Source: Nitrososphaerales archaeon TH5896 (GTDB lineage: Archaea; Thermoproteota; Nitrososphaeria; Nitrososphaerales; Nitrososphaeraceae). Taken from it: a stretch of 10,173 nucleotides of DNA. Positions 1 to 5,875 of this stretch are shown here, piece after piece. Position 1 is the first letter of the stretch. Every line of letters starts with the position of its first letter. The position numbers were made by a program, and so were the translations under genes. A model generated the notes under the pieces. That model saw only the letters and a program-made list of their open reading frames with translations. It did no database searches and was not told the DNA's origin. Location: assembly GCA_014523625.1 (NCBI GenBank), contig JAATVP010000206.1:1-10173 (forward strand), in the 5' to 3' direction.

Positions 1-90
1 TATAGATGATACCTGCCTATATATTTTGAGAAGCACTCTTCGTACCTCCTCTAGATCAAGTAAGCGTTGATCACAGAACCTATGGATCAT
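1..90 (-). CDS. 5' end of an unidentified gene, cut by the left edge
   Basis: A minus-strand reading frame stays open from an ATG at 90 to the window edge, so only about the first 30 residues are visible. The peptide begins MIHRFCDQRLLDLEEV and continues as a charged, helix-prone stretch (EEVRRVLLKIYRQ). A second ATG lies three codons upstream at 99, directly after an in-frame TGA. I chose 90 because a TATA box (TATAAA on the minus strand, 117-112) is centred about 25 bases upstream, which predicts a leaderless transcript starting almost exactly there. Too little protein is visible to name a family; the heptad-like leucine pattern could belong to a helical regulatory or DNA-binding protein, but that is a guess. 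Confidence 0.5.
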   Translation of the reverse strand, partial: MIHRFCDQRLLDLEEVRRVLLKIYRQVSSI

Positions 91-99
91 CCTTTCCAT

Positions 100-433
100 T
101 CAGTAAAACTGTTTATACTCTGTTTGCCTTCTTCCAAAATCATCGGCTAGCACGCGTCGTTATCAGCGTACAAAGAGTAGAATAGATCGAATTCTCCGAA
201 TAGACATGAAGGACCCTCAACTTAATTTCTTCTTTCGAAAGGTTCAGGTGGGGATAGTGTATAACGAAAAATAGATGGTTACCCTAATCGGACCTTTTTT
301 CACTGTTGGCTTGTTAATTGAGATGAAAGAAACTTTGATCATAGAAAATGAGAATTCTCGTTGAGATGATTCTGTTCTCCAGTAGTTGATGTTCTTGGGC
401 GCGTTCAATGTATACCCAACTCACACGTAAAAT
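100..433. other. Stretch without a firm gene
   Basis: About 334 bases between the left-edge gene and the 97-aa minus-strand gene. It contains the left-edge gene's TATA box. The longest arguable frame is a 54-codon minus-strand ORF from a TTG at 408 to a TGA ending at 244, with an AT-rich TATA-like stretch (about 437-429) at a fitting distance. It has no recognisable motif and only mildly coding-like base composition. I see no structured RNA, repeat or mobile element remnant. Confidence 0.4.
112..117 (-). promoter_or_regulatory. TATA box of the left-edge gene
   Basis: The minus strand reads AGTATAAAC here. The box centre is about 25 bases from the ATG at 90, the spacing expected between an archaeal TATA box and the transcription start, so the mRNA is probably leaderless. 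Position and motif are seen; use is inferred. Confidence 0.45.
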
Positions 434-727
434 TTAGGCCAGAACAGGAACCTGTTCAGAAATCGTAAATGGGAACCGGGAGCCCTCAAAATTCTCAGTA
501 CCCACCCTCTCCCAGTTTATGTCATATTTATGACTAACCCTTTTACTCTTAACCATTATTCGGGTGGGAAGACTCGAGTACAAATTTTCAACCTTTGCAG
601 GATCTTTCGTCATTAAAAGGGATCTTCTCCTTTTCATGAGATACTTTACAGCGACATTTCTATGAGTATGGCCCATAACTGGGATCTGAGTATCGTTAAC
701 TACCATAATAAACTCCTTTTTGACCAT
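434..727 (-). CDS. Basic 97-aa hypothetical protein
   Basis: I do not recognise the family. The protein is soluble-looking and basic, with a KRRR cluster about a third of the way in, several isolated Lys/Arg, no cysteines, no membrane segment and no signal peptide. The start is either the ATG at 727 (MVKKEFIMVV) or a TTG two codons upstream at 733. A TATA-like TTTAATAT on the minus strand (761-754) is centred about 24 bases from the TTG and 30 from the ATG, so either could be a leaderless or near-leaderless start; I give the ATG. A promoter at the right distance and a long open frame favour a real gene. It stands alone, with the 57-aa gene upstream on the same strand. It could still be a chance ORF. 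Confidence 0.5.
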   Translation of the reverse strand: MVKKEFIMVVNDTQIPVMGHTHRNVAVKYLMKRRRSLLMTKDPAKVENLYSSLPTRIMVKSKRVSHKYDINWERVGTENFEGSRFPFTISEQVPVLA

Positions 728-753
728 TGCCAAAATGCCAGTTGTTATACTTC

Positions 754-761
754 ATATTAAA
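754..761 (-). promoter_or_regulatory. TATA-like box for the 97-aa gene
   Basis: The minus strand reads TTTAATAT, 24-30 bases from the two candidate starts at 733 and 727. The match to an archaeal TATA box is moderate. A second, weaker candidate, GTATAAC, lies at 750-744. Confidence 0.35.
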
Positions 762-810
762 GCAGTTACGTCAATTATTCTCGATATTGGCCTTAACTGC
801 CTTTCTTCAC

Positions 811-829
811 TATTGTATTTTTTACAATA
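811..829. repeat. 7-bp inverted repeat with a T5/A5 loop
   Basis: TATTGTA and TACAATA are perfect inverted arms around five T. The repeat lies between the end of the 57-aa gene (891) and the promoter of the 97-aa gene (about 757), both on the minus strand. It could be a protein-binding palindrome or an RNA hairpin after the 57-aa gene. On the minus strand the loop is A5 and no T-run follows, so it does not look like a classical terminator. Confidence 0.4.
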
Positions 830-890
830 TATAGTTCTCTCTAGGTCATTCAAATCATGAGCTGCATCAAGCACGAATGGAAGGAAAAAG

Positions 891-1064
891 CTAACCTCCA
901 CCTGCGGCGCCACCAATGGCCCCCCAATTGTGTTCCTGGTAAATATCTATGAGCTCATTGACTAGGTCGTCATACGTAAGATCTCGCTTGGACATATGCA
1001 TAGTTTCGGAGAGGATGCTAGATAATCTTTTAAATGTTGACTCCTCTATAAGAATCGATTTCAC
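891..1064 (-). CDS. Small 57-aa protein with a glycine-rich C-terminus
   Basis: This gene is short and easy to miss. It starts at a GTG (1064) with an in-frame stop six codons upstream, and ends at TAG 891-893. The protein begins MKSILIEESTFKRLSS, continues with a charged helical segment containing DLTYDDLVNELIDIYQEH, and ends NWGAIGGAAGGG. The layout (a short beta-like start, 'ST-F-RL' and a 'DLVNELI' helix) resembles small archaeal proteins related to ribbon-helix-helix or VapB-type antitoxins, and I recall similar short proteins with this glycine-rich ending in Thaumarchaeota. No toxin gene is adjacent, so an antitoxin role is not supported. A weak TATA-like TAATAAG (1092-1086) sits about 25 bases upstream, implying a leaderless GTG start. 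Confidence 0.65.
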   Translation of the reverse strand: MKSILIEESTFKRLSSILSETMHMSKRDLTYDDLVNELIDIYQEHNWGAIGGAAGGG

Positions 1065-1160
1065 GCCACACTTTACCAGCTAAACCTTATTAGGATATCT
1101 GCAACATGCTGTGGGTATTTCAGGAAGCCGTCTTACTACCCATTAGACATTCAATAACCA

Positions 1161-1234
1161 TGGGATCGGCCGGATTTGAACCGGCGGCCTCCAGCGCCCA
1201 AGGCTGGCATCATACCAAGCTAGACAACGACCCC
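1161..1234 (-). tRNA. tRNA-Pro (UGG anticodon)
   Basis: The minus strand folds into a full cloverleaf. The acceptor stem pairs GGGGTCG with CGATCCC (one G-U pair). The D loop carries AGCTTGGTA. The anticodon stem CCAGC/GCTGG encloses CTTGGGC, giving anticodon TGG. The variable loop is AGGCC, and the T arm is GCCGG-TTCAAAT-CCGGC. The discriminator base is A and the 3' CCA is not encoded, so it must be added by CCA nucleotidyltransferase. There is no intron. An A-rich TATA-like tract (TCAAAAAAAAAG, minus strand about 1260-1249) lies upstream at roughly promoter distance. The gene is divergent from map, with only about 70 bases between them. Confidence 0.95.
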
Positions 1235-1271
1235 GGTCAATTCAGTTTCTTTTTTTTTGAGACAGTAGCTC

Positions 1272-1280
1272 TATATATAT
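1272..1280 (+). promoter_or_regulatory. TATA box of map
   Basis: TATATATAT is centred about 30 bases before the ATG at 1306. This argues against the in-frame ATG at 1282, which would sit inside the promoter, and for a leaderless or near-leaderless start at 1306. Confidence 0.6.
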
Positions 1281-1305
1281 CATGATAAACAGGTTCTCCA
1301 GTACC

Positions 1306-2202
1306 ATGGACTATCTGCAGTGTTACCAGAAGGCAGGTAAAATCGCGTCGGAAGTTAGGGAGACAGCAAGAAACACTAACTATATCGGAAGAAGACTGCT
1401 AGACATCTGCAATACCTTGGAAAATAAGATAAAGGTACTTGGAGGACTACCGGCCTTTCCTGTCAATGTTAGTCTAAACGACGTAGCTGCACACTATACT
1501 GCCGAGCCATATGATGAAACAGAGGTTAAGGACGGTGACGTACTCAAGATTGACATAGGCGTACAAATCGATGGATATATAGCTGATACAGCTGTAACGG
1601 TGTGCTATGATGCGAGGTATGATGCTTTAGTAAGAGCATCAGAGGCGGCATTGGCCGAAGCGGTTAGGTACGCCACCGCTAACGCCCGAGTAAACGAGAT
1701 AGGAAAGGTTATCGAAAGTACGATTTCAAAATTTGGTTTCAAACCCATCCAGAACCTGAGTGGTCATTCCCTGGAACAATATACTATTCACGCAGGGAAA
1801 TCGATACCAAATATACGAACCATAGGACCCTCATTCGGGTTATCAGAAAACCAAGCCTACGCAATTGAACCCTTTGTGACCACAAAGAACGGCCACGGAG
1901 TAGTGTTCGAGGGGAAAACAAGGAACATCTTTGCGATTCGATCTAGGAAACCATCTAAAGACAAGAAAGCTGATAGTATTTTGGAAGCAATATGGAATAC
2001 TTACAAGACGTTACCATTCGCGGCTAGATGGCTAATGGATAGTTACGAAGCCTCTGAAGTGCAAAGGTCAATAAATATCCTTATCGCAAAGAAAAATGTC
2101 CATACCTACCCTATCTTGGTAGAGACTCAAGGCCAAGTTGTAACTCAGTCTGAACATACTATAATACCGAAGATTGATCATGTGGACATTATTACTCGTT
2201 AG
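1306..2202 (+). CDS. map: Methionine aminopeptidase, type II (archaeal)
   Basis: Cytoplasmic metalloprotease that removes the initiator methionine from new proteins; 298 aa, the usual archaeal length. With the start at 1306 the five metal ligands are D83 and D94 (in DIGVQIDGYIADTAVT), H154 (SGHSLE), E188 (AIEPF) and E283 (QSEHT). H63 and H162 fit the active-site histidines. From memory these positions are offset by one from the Pyrococcus furiosus enzyme at most sites, which supports the chosen start. A longer frame opens at an ATG at 1282, but that codon lies two bases after the TATA box; the N-terminus MDYLQCYQKAGKIAS fits the family better. A type II insertion lies between the last two ligands. 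The gene is transcribed alone, divergent from tRNA-Pro and convergent with gap. Confidence 0.95.
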   Translation: MDYLQCYQKAGKIASEVRETARNTNYIGRRLLDICNTLENKIKVLGGLPAFPVNVSLNDVAAHYTAEPYDETEVKDGDVLKIDIGVQIDGYIADTAVTVCYDARYDALVRASEAALAEAVRYATANARVNEIGKVIESTISKFGFKPIQNLSGHSLEQYTIHAGKSIPNIRTIGPSFGLSENQAYAIEPFVTTKNGHGVVFEGKTRNIFAIRSRKPSKDKKADSILEAIWNTYKTLPFAARWLMDSYEASEVQRSINILIAKKNVHTYPILVETQGQVVTQSEHTIIPKIDHVDIITR

Positions 2203-2301
2203 TACTATCGGGTGATGATCAAAAATAGACCACTCACATTCTGAAGATTGTTTGCACTCATTCAAATGTTGTTCGGTCACACAACGATACAATTTGACAA
2301 C

Positions 2302-2325
2302 GCCAGCTCAACAATATGAGCTTGC
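2302..2325. repeat. Imperfect hairpin in the map-gap convergent gap
   Basis: AGCTCA (2305-2310) and TGAGCT (2317-2322) are perfect arms around a six-base loop, and two further pairs form outside one mismatch. No T-run follows closely on either strand, so a role in termination is uncertain. The loop end carries the ATG of a possible 35-codon ORF (2316-2423, plus strand). Confidence 0.35.
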
Positions 2326-2471
2326 ATTCTGTTAATAAGTATGTGATAAAAGGACTAACATGTATGGTAAGCAATGAGCAAGAATATTCTCAAACTATTG
2401 ATATAACGCAAGATCCAGAATAAAATGAAATATTGAAACCGACAATAAAAGATCAAGCTATTTTCAGAAGT

Positions 2472-3506
2472 TTAACCAAATTCCTTTTCTAGGATTCGTT
2501 TCTTTTCGCTTATTCGAAACAATCCGTCGGTTTTTCTTATTGCTTCTGGCCTAGGCCTTCGCATAATCATTGACTGAAGAAGAAGATGATTCTCTGGGAT
2601 AACTAGACCTGTCTGATCATCTGAATATACAATCTTAAGAGTTTCGCCCTGGACGCGCAATACATCTTGATGAATGTGTACCATATTCGTGTCACCATGT
2701 TCAAATCCGAGCTCAATTGCTTTCATCCTAACATCTGCAGTTCCCTTAGCAGTATTTAAAATGGCTACAGCGAATTCTTTAGTAAACACATCTAGAATTT
2801 GGTCCTTGGGGGGTGATTTTGAATGGAATCGGACAACCATCTGGTGAAGGTGCATCATTCTAGAGGGTACTTTAAAAGCCTCCACGTAAAGATTGGCATG
2901 AGGAATAAAGTCCTTCACGTCCTCTTGATGATGAGGATTCTTATCCCATTGGATAGAATCCTTTACTTCCTTGGAATCTTCTAGATCTGCCCACCTCCTA
3001 ACCAACGTGACATCAAAACGTTGGATTTCATCTCCAAACTTTTCAATCAGTGGCTGCATGACTTTGCCCATTCCAGATACGTTACAGCTGCCTTGGATTA
3101 TGTATTGTTTTCCTGAGGCTTCATTATAATTTACTCTGGAATTATGGATCATTTCTGCGACCGCTATATCACCATGTCTTTCTTCTCCTCCTTGGAAGAT
3201 CGCAGGTTTTCTCATAGGTTCATAGAGATTAATCTTATTACTGTATCCGTCGCCCTCCTTAGCGGCGTCTAGCACTAGATCGCTTTCAGAGACAGCTTCC
3301 CTTATGGAGCCAGATACCGAGTTCTTGTATTTATGAACCAGGTTTTCAGGGACGTAGACATCAAATTTATTCTTGAGATCTTTTAATATCTGCTCATCCA
3401 TGGTATATTTGGCGATTCCTACTAAACCAATTTCTTTGTCCTTTGATAAGGCAGAAGCGAGTCTCCTCCCTATATTCCCGTATCCATTAATGAACACCTT
3501 AACCAT
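2472..3506 (-). CDS. gap: Glyceraldehyde-3-phosphate dehydrogenase, archaeal type II
   Basis: Phosphorylating NAD(P)-dependent enzyme that interconverts glyceraldehyde 3-phosphate and 1,3-bisphosphoglycerate; in an autotrophic archaeon it mainly serves gluconeogenesis. It is 344 aa. The Rossmann fold opens with VFINGYGNIGRRLA (4-17), the catalytic cysteine is C141 in QGSCNVSGMGKV, and typical archaeal segments follow (RRWADLED about 170-177, KVPSRMMHLH 212-221). At the HH motif it reads HHQEDV (192-197) where, from memory, many archaeal enzymes have HHGPDV. The frame also offers a GTG at 3518, but that GTG belongs to a Shine-Dalgarno-like GGTGA (3516-3512) six bases before the ATG at 3506. 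With a TATA box at 3550-3542 the mRNA would have a leader of about 14 bases holding this site. The gene is divergent from trpG. Confidence 0.95.
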   Translation of the reverse strand: MVKVFINGYGNIGRRLASALSKDKEIGLVGIAKYTMDEQILKDLKNKFDVYVPENLVHKYKNSVSGSIREAVSESDLVLDAAKEGDGYSNKINLYEPMRKPAIFQGGEERHGDIAVAEMIHNSRVNYNEASGKQYIIQGSCNVSGMGKVMQPLIEKFGDEIQRFDVTLVRRWADLEDSKEVKDSIQWDKNPHHQEDVKDFIPHANLYVEAFKVPSRMMHLHQMVVRFHSKSPPKDQILDVFTKEFAVAILNTAKGTADVRMKAIELGFEHGDTNMVHIHQDVLRVQGETLKIVYSDDQTGLVIPENHLLLQSMIMRRPRPEAIRKTDGLFRISEKKRILEKEFG

Positions 3507-3540
3507 CTGCTTCACCACAGGGTAAGAAGCAGAAGGTTTG

Positions 3541-3550
3541 CTTTTATATA
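3541..3550 (-). promoter_or_regulatory. TATA box of gap
   Basis: The minus strand reads TATATAAAAG, a strong archaeal TATA match. It predicts a transcription start near 3520, about 14 bases before the ATG at 3506, leaving room for the GGTGA ribosome binding site. Confidence 0.6.
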
Positions 3551-3595
3551 CTGTAGTTGAATTATAAGGTGAAGGCTGCTAAGAAATCAATTAGA

Positions 3596-3604
3596 TTTTT
3601 ATAG
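3596..3604 (+). promoter_or_regulatory. TATA-like box of the trpGD unit
   Basis: TTTTTATAG is centred near 3600 and predicts a start near 3626. The trpG mRNA would then carry a leader of about 79 bases, unusual in a window where most genes look leaderless. The gap promoter fires the other way about 55 bases to the left, so both could share regulation. Confidence 0.45.
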
Positions 3605-3637
3605 GTTGAAGAAAAGGGATAGATACATACACACGTG

Positions 3638-3724
3638 ATGGATTCACTTCTGGCTTCAGCTACAAATGAATTGCAGAGATTTCACAAGCAGGTGATATTT
3701 CAATTTGAAAGTCCTTATCATTGA
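3638..3724 (+). CDS. Possible 28-aa leader peptide overlapping trpG
   Basis: A short ORF starts at an ATG 12 bases after the predicted transcription start and ends at TGA 3722-3724, overlapping the trpG start (TTG 3705) by 20 bases in another frame. The peptide begins MDSLLASATNELQRFHKQ. It contains no tryptophan, so classical Trp-codon attenuation is not supported. Its translation would carry ribosomes across the trpG ribosome binding site (3691-3696), so translational coupling is possible. The alternative is a chance ORF in an untranslated leader. Confidence 0.3.
   Translation: MDSLLASATNELQRFHKQVIFQFESPYH
3691..3696 (+). promoter_or_regulatory. Shine-Dalgarno site that fixes the trpG TTG start
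   Basis: GGTGAT is complementary to the archaeal 16S rRNA 3' end and lies 8 bases before TTG 3705. It supports TTG as the trpG start codon even though no ATG is available at that point. Confidence 0.65.
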
Positions 3725-4292
3725 CAACTATGACTCTTTTGTTTACAATGTGGCCCAACTGATTGGCAAGCTTGGATATAGGCCGACCGTAATAAGAAAC
3801 GATGAAAAATCTGTTATGGATATTAAGAAAATGAATCCGGATGGAATCGTGATCTCTCCTGGTCCAGGAACTCCAACAAAAAGGCGGGACTTCGGAGTAT
3901 GCGGTGGTATTATCAGTGAGCTCGGCCCTTCGTTTCCCATATTAGGGATTTGTCTGGGACATCAAGGCATTGTCAGCACATTTGGTGGAAGAATTATAAA
4001 TGCTAGGGAAATCAGACACGGAAAGGTAAGCGAGATAAAGTACTCTTCTAGTGATTTGTTCACCAATCTTGATAATCCATTTGTAGCGACACGATATCAC
4101 TCATTAGTCGCTGACCCAACTAGGATCCCAGATTGCCTAATAGTTACTGCAGTTTCCAAGGACGATCATGAGATAATGGCAGTGAAGCACAAGAAGTATC
4201 TAGTTGAAGGGGTACAATTTCACCCGGAATCAGTAATGACAACACAGGGCCCTCAAATTCTCTTAAATTTTTTGAAAATGATAAAGAGATGA
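3705..4292 (+). CDS. trpG: Anthranilate synthase component II (glutamine amidotransferase)
   Basis: Class I glutamine amidotransferase subunit that releases ammonia from glutamine for TrpE, the chorismate-using subunit, in the first step of tryptophan synthesis; 195 aa, normal for the family. It shows KVLIIDNYDSFVYN at the N-terminus, the oxyanion-region SPGPGTP (51-57), nucleophile C83 in GICLGHQ and the His-Glu pair H173 and E175 in VQFHPES. The TTG start is fixed by the family N-terminus and a GGTGAT site. It overlaps trpD by four bases (ATGA), indicating translational coupling. No trpE lies in the window. The amidotransferase of para-aminobenzoate synthesis (PabA) is nearly indistinguishable by sequence and the subunit can serve both pathways, but the trpD partner favours tryptophan. 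Confidence 0.93.
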   Translation: MKVLIIDNYDSFVYNVAQLIGKLGYRPTVIRNDEKSVMDIKKMNPDGIVISPGPGTPTKRRDFGVCGGIISELGPSFPILGICLGHQGIVSTFGGRIINAREIRHGKVSEIKYSSSDLFTNLDNPFVATRYHSLVADPTRIPDCLIVTAVSKDDHEIMAVKHKKYLVEGVQFHPESVMTTQGPQILLNFLKMIKR

Positions 4293-5371
4293 ATTCTGCT
4301 AGATCTCCTCTGCAAGCACTAATCGAGAGAGTAGTTACAGAAAAAGCTAATCTCAGCAGGGCGGAAACGGTTTTTGCGTTCGATCGCATATTCAGTGGTA
4401 CCGAATCTGACATAGCTATTGGTTCGTTTCTTACTGCTTTGGCCATGAAGGGTGAATCCGATGACGAGATATTAGGAACCTATGAAGCTGTTAGAGAAAA
4501 GGAAAAGGCGTTTGGCCCTGCATCGGGACCCTCAATTGATATTTGTGGTACAGGTGGAGAAGCTTTGAAAACATTTAACATAAGTACTGCTGCCGCTATT
4601 GTCACAGCGGCTTCGGGTTGCCGAGTTGCAAAGCACGGAAACCGGTCCATGTCGGGTCCATGCGGGAGTGCAGATTTCCTTGAAGCCTTAGGGTTTGATC
4701 TACTATTGCCTAACGAGAGATTGTTACGTTCGCTTGATAAGGTCGGAGTTACATTTCTGTTCGCGCCTAACTTTCATCCGTTGATGAAAAATATCTCCAT
4801 CGCGCGGAGGGCAGTGGGAATAAGAACCATTCTAAACATTGTTGGCCCACTTTGCAATCCTTGTATTAATTTGAGCGCTCAGCTAATTGGTGTGTCCAAC
4901 CCATCTTTGTTAACACAGATAGCGAATGTGATGAAAAACTCAAATCTTAAAAAGTTCATGGTGGCATATTCACAAGATGGATTTGATGAATTAACTAATA
5001 CTTGTGATAGTAAGGTCATTTATTTTGATCAGGGCGAGTTAAGCACATTTCTAATCCACCCACAGGAATATGATTTAACTCTCTCTGAGAAGGACGATCT
5101 CACAATAAGCTCGAAAAGTGATTGTGTTAGGCTAACCATGGAGTCCATATATGGGTATGCTCCAAAGCAAATACAAGATGCAGTCGTGTTAAACGCCGCT
5201 GCTGCCTTGCTGATTGGGAATTTAGTAGATAAGCTCAGTGAAGGGATAGAATTAGCAAGAAATAACATACAGAATGGAAATGCTCGCGCGATTCTTCGCG
5301 AGCTCATAAGGGAATGTGGGGACGAGGAGCAACTACTAACGGTCGAAAGAACTCTTCTTAAGCGACATTAA
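4289..5371 (+). CDS. trpD: Anthranilate phosphoribosyltransferase
   Basis: Transfers the phosphoribosyl group of PRPP to anthranilate, the second step specific to tryptophan synthesis; 360 aa, slightly longer than typical. A helical N-terminal domain is followed by the PRPP-binding GTGG (87-90, followed by E where most family members have D), the KHGNRS motif (115-120), RTILNIVGPLCNP (179-191) and GFDELT (231-236). The start ATG overlaps the trpG stop as ATGA, so both are read from one mRNA. The rest of the pathway (trpC, F, B, A, E) is absent here. Downstream are several T-runs and a weak hairpin, then the convergent DUF5679-like gene. Confidence 0.95.
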   Translation: MNSARSPLQALIERVVTEKANLSRAETVFAFDRIFSGTESDIAIGSFLTALAMKGESDDEILGTYEAVREKEKAFGPASGPSIDICGTGGEALKTFNISTAAAIVTAASGCRVAKHGNRSMSGPCGSADFLEALGFDLLLPNERLLRSLDKVGVTFLFAPNFHPLMKNISIARRAVGIRTILNIVGPLCNPCINLSAQLIGVSNPSLLTQIANVMKNSNLKKFMVAYSQDGFDELTNTCDSKVIYFDQGELSTFLIHPQEYDLTLSEKDDLTISSKSDCVRLTMESIYGYAPKQIQDAVVLNAAAALLIGNLVDKLSEGIELARNNIQNGNARAILRELIRECGDEEQLLTVERTLLKRH

Positions 5372-5390
5372 GTGGAAAAGCAATCAGACG

Positions 5391-5434
5391 GTAGAAGGTA
5401 AATCTTTTTTGATAATTCTACTTTTACCAATTTT
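5391..5434 (+). terminator. Probable terminator of trpGD
   Basis: GTAGAA (5391-5396) and TTCTAC (5416-5421) form a 6-bp inverted repeat about 20 bases after the trpD stop. T6 lies in the loop (5405-5410) and two T4 runs follow (5422-5425, 5431-5434). Archaeal RNA polymerase can terminate at oligo-T alone, so the T-runs matter more than the weak hairpin. Confidence 0.35.
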
Positions 5435-5529
5435 AACTAATGCTGGGATTTGAGGTTGCTTTCTTGTTATACTAATTAGATAGCGTTTGGTCTTGTCGAT
5501 CATGTACGCCGGGAGTACTAAAATTACAA

Positions 5530-5571
5530 GAAAAAATTTGTTATCTAACACTTGCTTCCGTTTATCAAGTG
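5530..5571 (-). terminator. Hairpin and T-run after the DUF5679-like gene
   Basis: On the minus strand, 12 bases beyond the stop codon, CACTTG and CAAGTG (5571-5566 and 5554-5549) form a 6-bp stem with an 11-base loop. A run of T, the complement of AAAAAA at about 5531-5536, follows. This resembles an intrinsic terminator for the minus-strand gene. Confidence 0.4.
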
Positions 5572-5583
5572 CAGATCATTTAT

Positions 5584-5844
5584 TCACTTTTTTTTAGTTT
5601 TTGACTTCGTTTTTCCCTTAACCTTAGCTTTAGGAGTAGTTTTCTTTGATGTTTTTGTTTTGCCGGCCTTAGCCTTAGGGGCAGCTGCAGTCTTTACCCT
5701 ACCACCGCCTATCTTGAACATTTTTGTACCACAAACAGGGCAAATTCCCGACAAAGCCCTTTGACCATTTTTCATCGTTATCTGCTTTTCATCTTCCATA
5801 TCACGTTTTGCCTTACATTTTACACAATACGCTTGTGTTGCCAA
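5584..5844 (-). CDS. DUF5679-like zinc-ribbon protein with a lysine-rich tail
   Basis: An 86-aa protein in two parts. Residues 1-47 form a compact zinc ribbon: C7 and C10 in AYCVKCKAK, then C35 and C38 in GICPVCGTKMF. TMKNGQRA between the pairs matches what I recall of the DUF5679 family. Residues 50-86 are a low-complexity Lys/Ala/Thr/Pro tail ending in SKTKKK, similar in composition to histone H1-like tails, so nucleic acid or ribosome binding is plausible but unproven. The start is a TTG, with an in-frame TAG immediately before it and no earlier start possible. A TATA box is centred 26 bases upstream, so the mRNA is probably leaderless. The gene stands alone and converges with trpD. Confidence 0.85.
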   Translation of the reverse strand: MATQAYCVKCKAKRDMEDEKQITMKNGQRALSGICPVCGTKMFKIGGGRVKTAAAPKAKAGKTKTSKKTTPKAKVKGKTKSKTKKK

Positions 5845-5863
5845 CTACTGATAATCTAACCTG

Positions 5864-5875
5864 CTTAAATATAAG
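5864..5875 (-). promoter_or_regulatory. TATA box of the DUF5679-like gene
   Basis: The minus strand reads CTTATATTTAAG, centred about 26 bases from the TTG start at 5844, implying a leaderless TTG-initiated mRNA. Confidence 0.55.

Noticed and set aside
857..952. A 31-codon plus-strand ORF behind a TATATA at about 828
   Set aside because: It is antisense to the more convincing 57-aa gene and has an odd His/Trp/Pro-rich composition.
1282..1305. Upstream ATG extending map by eight residues
   Set aside because: It lies immediately after the TATA box and the extension does not match the family N-terminus.
2212..2244. GTGATGA ... CTGA resembling a C/D-box RNA
   Set aside because: No internal D' and C' boxes and no terminal stem, and the spacing is too short for an archaeal C/D sRNA.
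2068..2292. Minus-strand frame antisense to the 3' end of map
   Set aside because: It overlaps conserved map sequence including the last metal ligand region and has no family-like motif.
5502..5597. 31-codon plus-strand ORF after trpD with a TATA-like element upstream
   Set aside because: It runs through the hairpin and T-run of the opposite gene's terminator and ends in its coding sequence; composition is not convincing.
5552..5764. Hydrophobic plus-strand frame
   Set aside because: It is the antisense reading of the lysine-rich tail of the DUF5679-like gene; Lys codons read as Phe/Leu-rich protein on the other strand.
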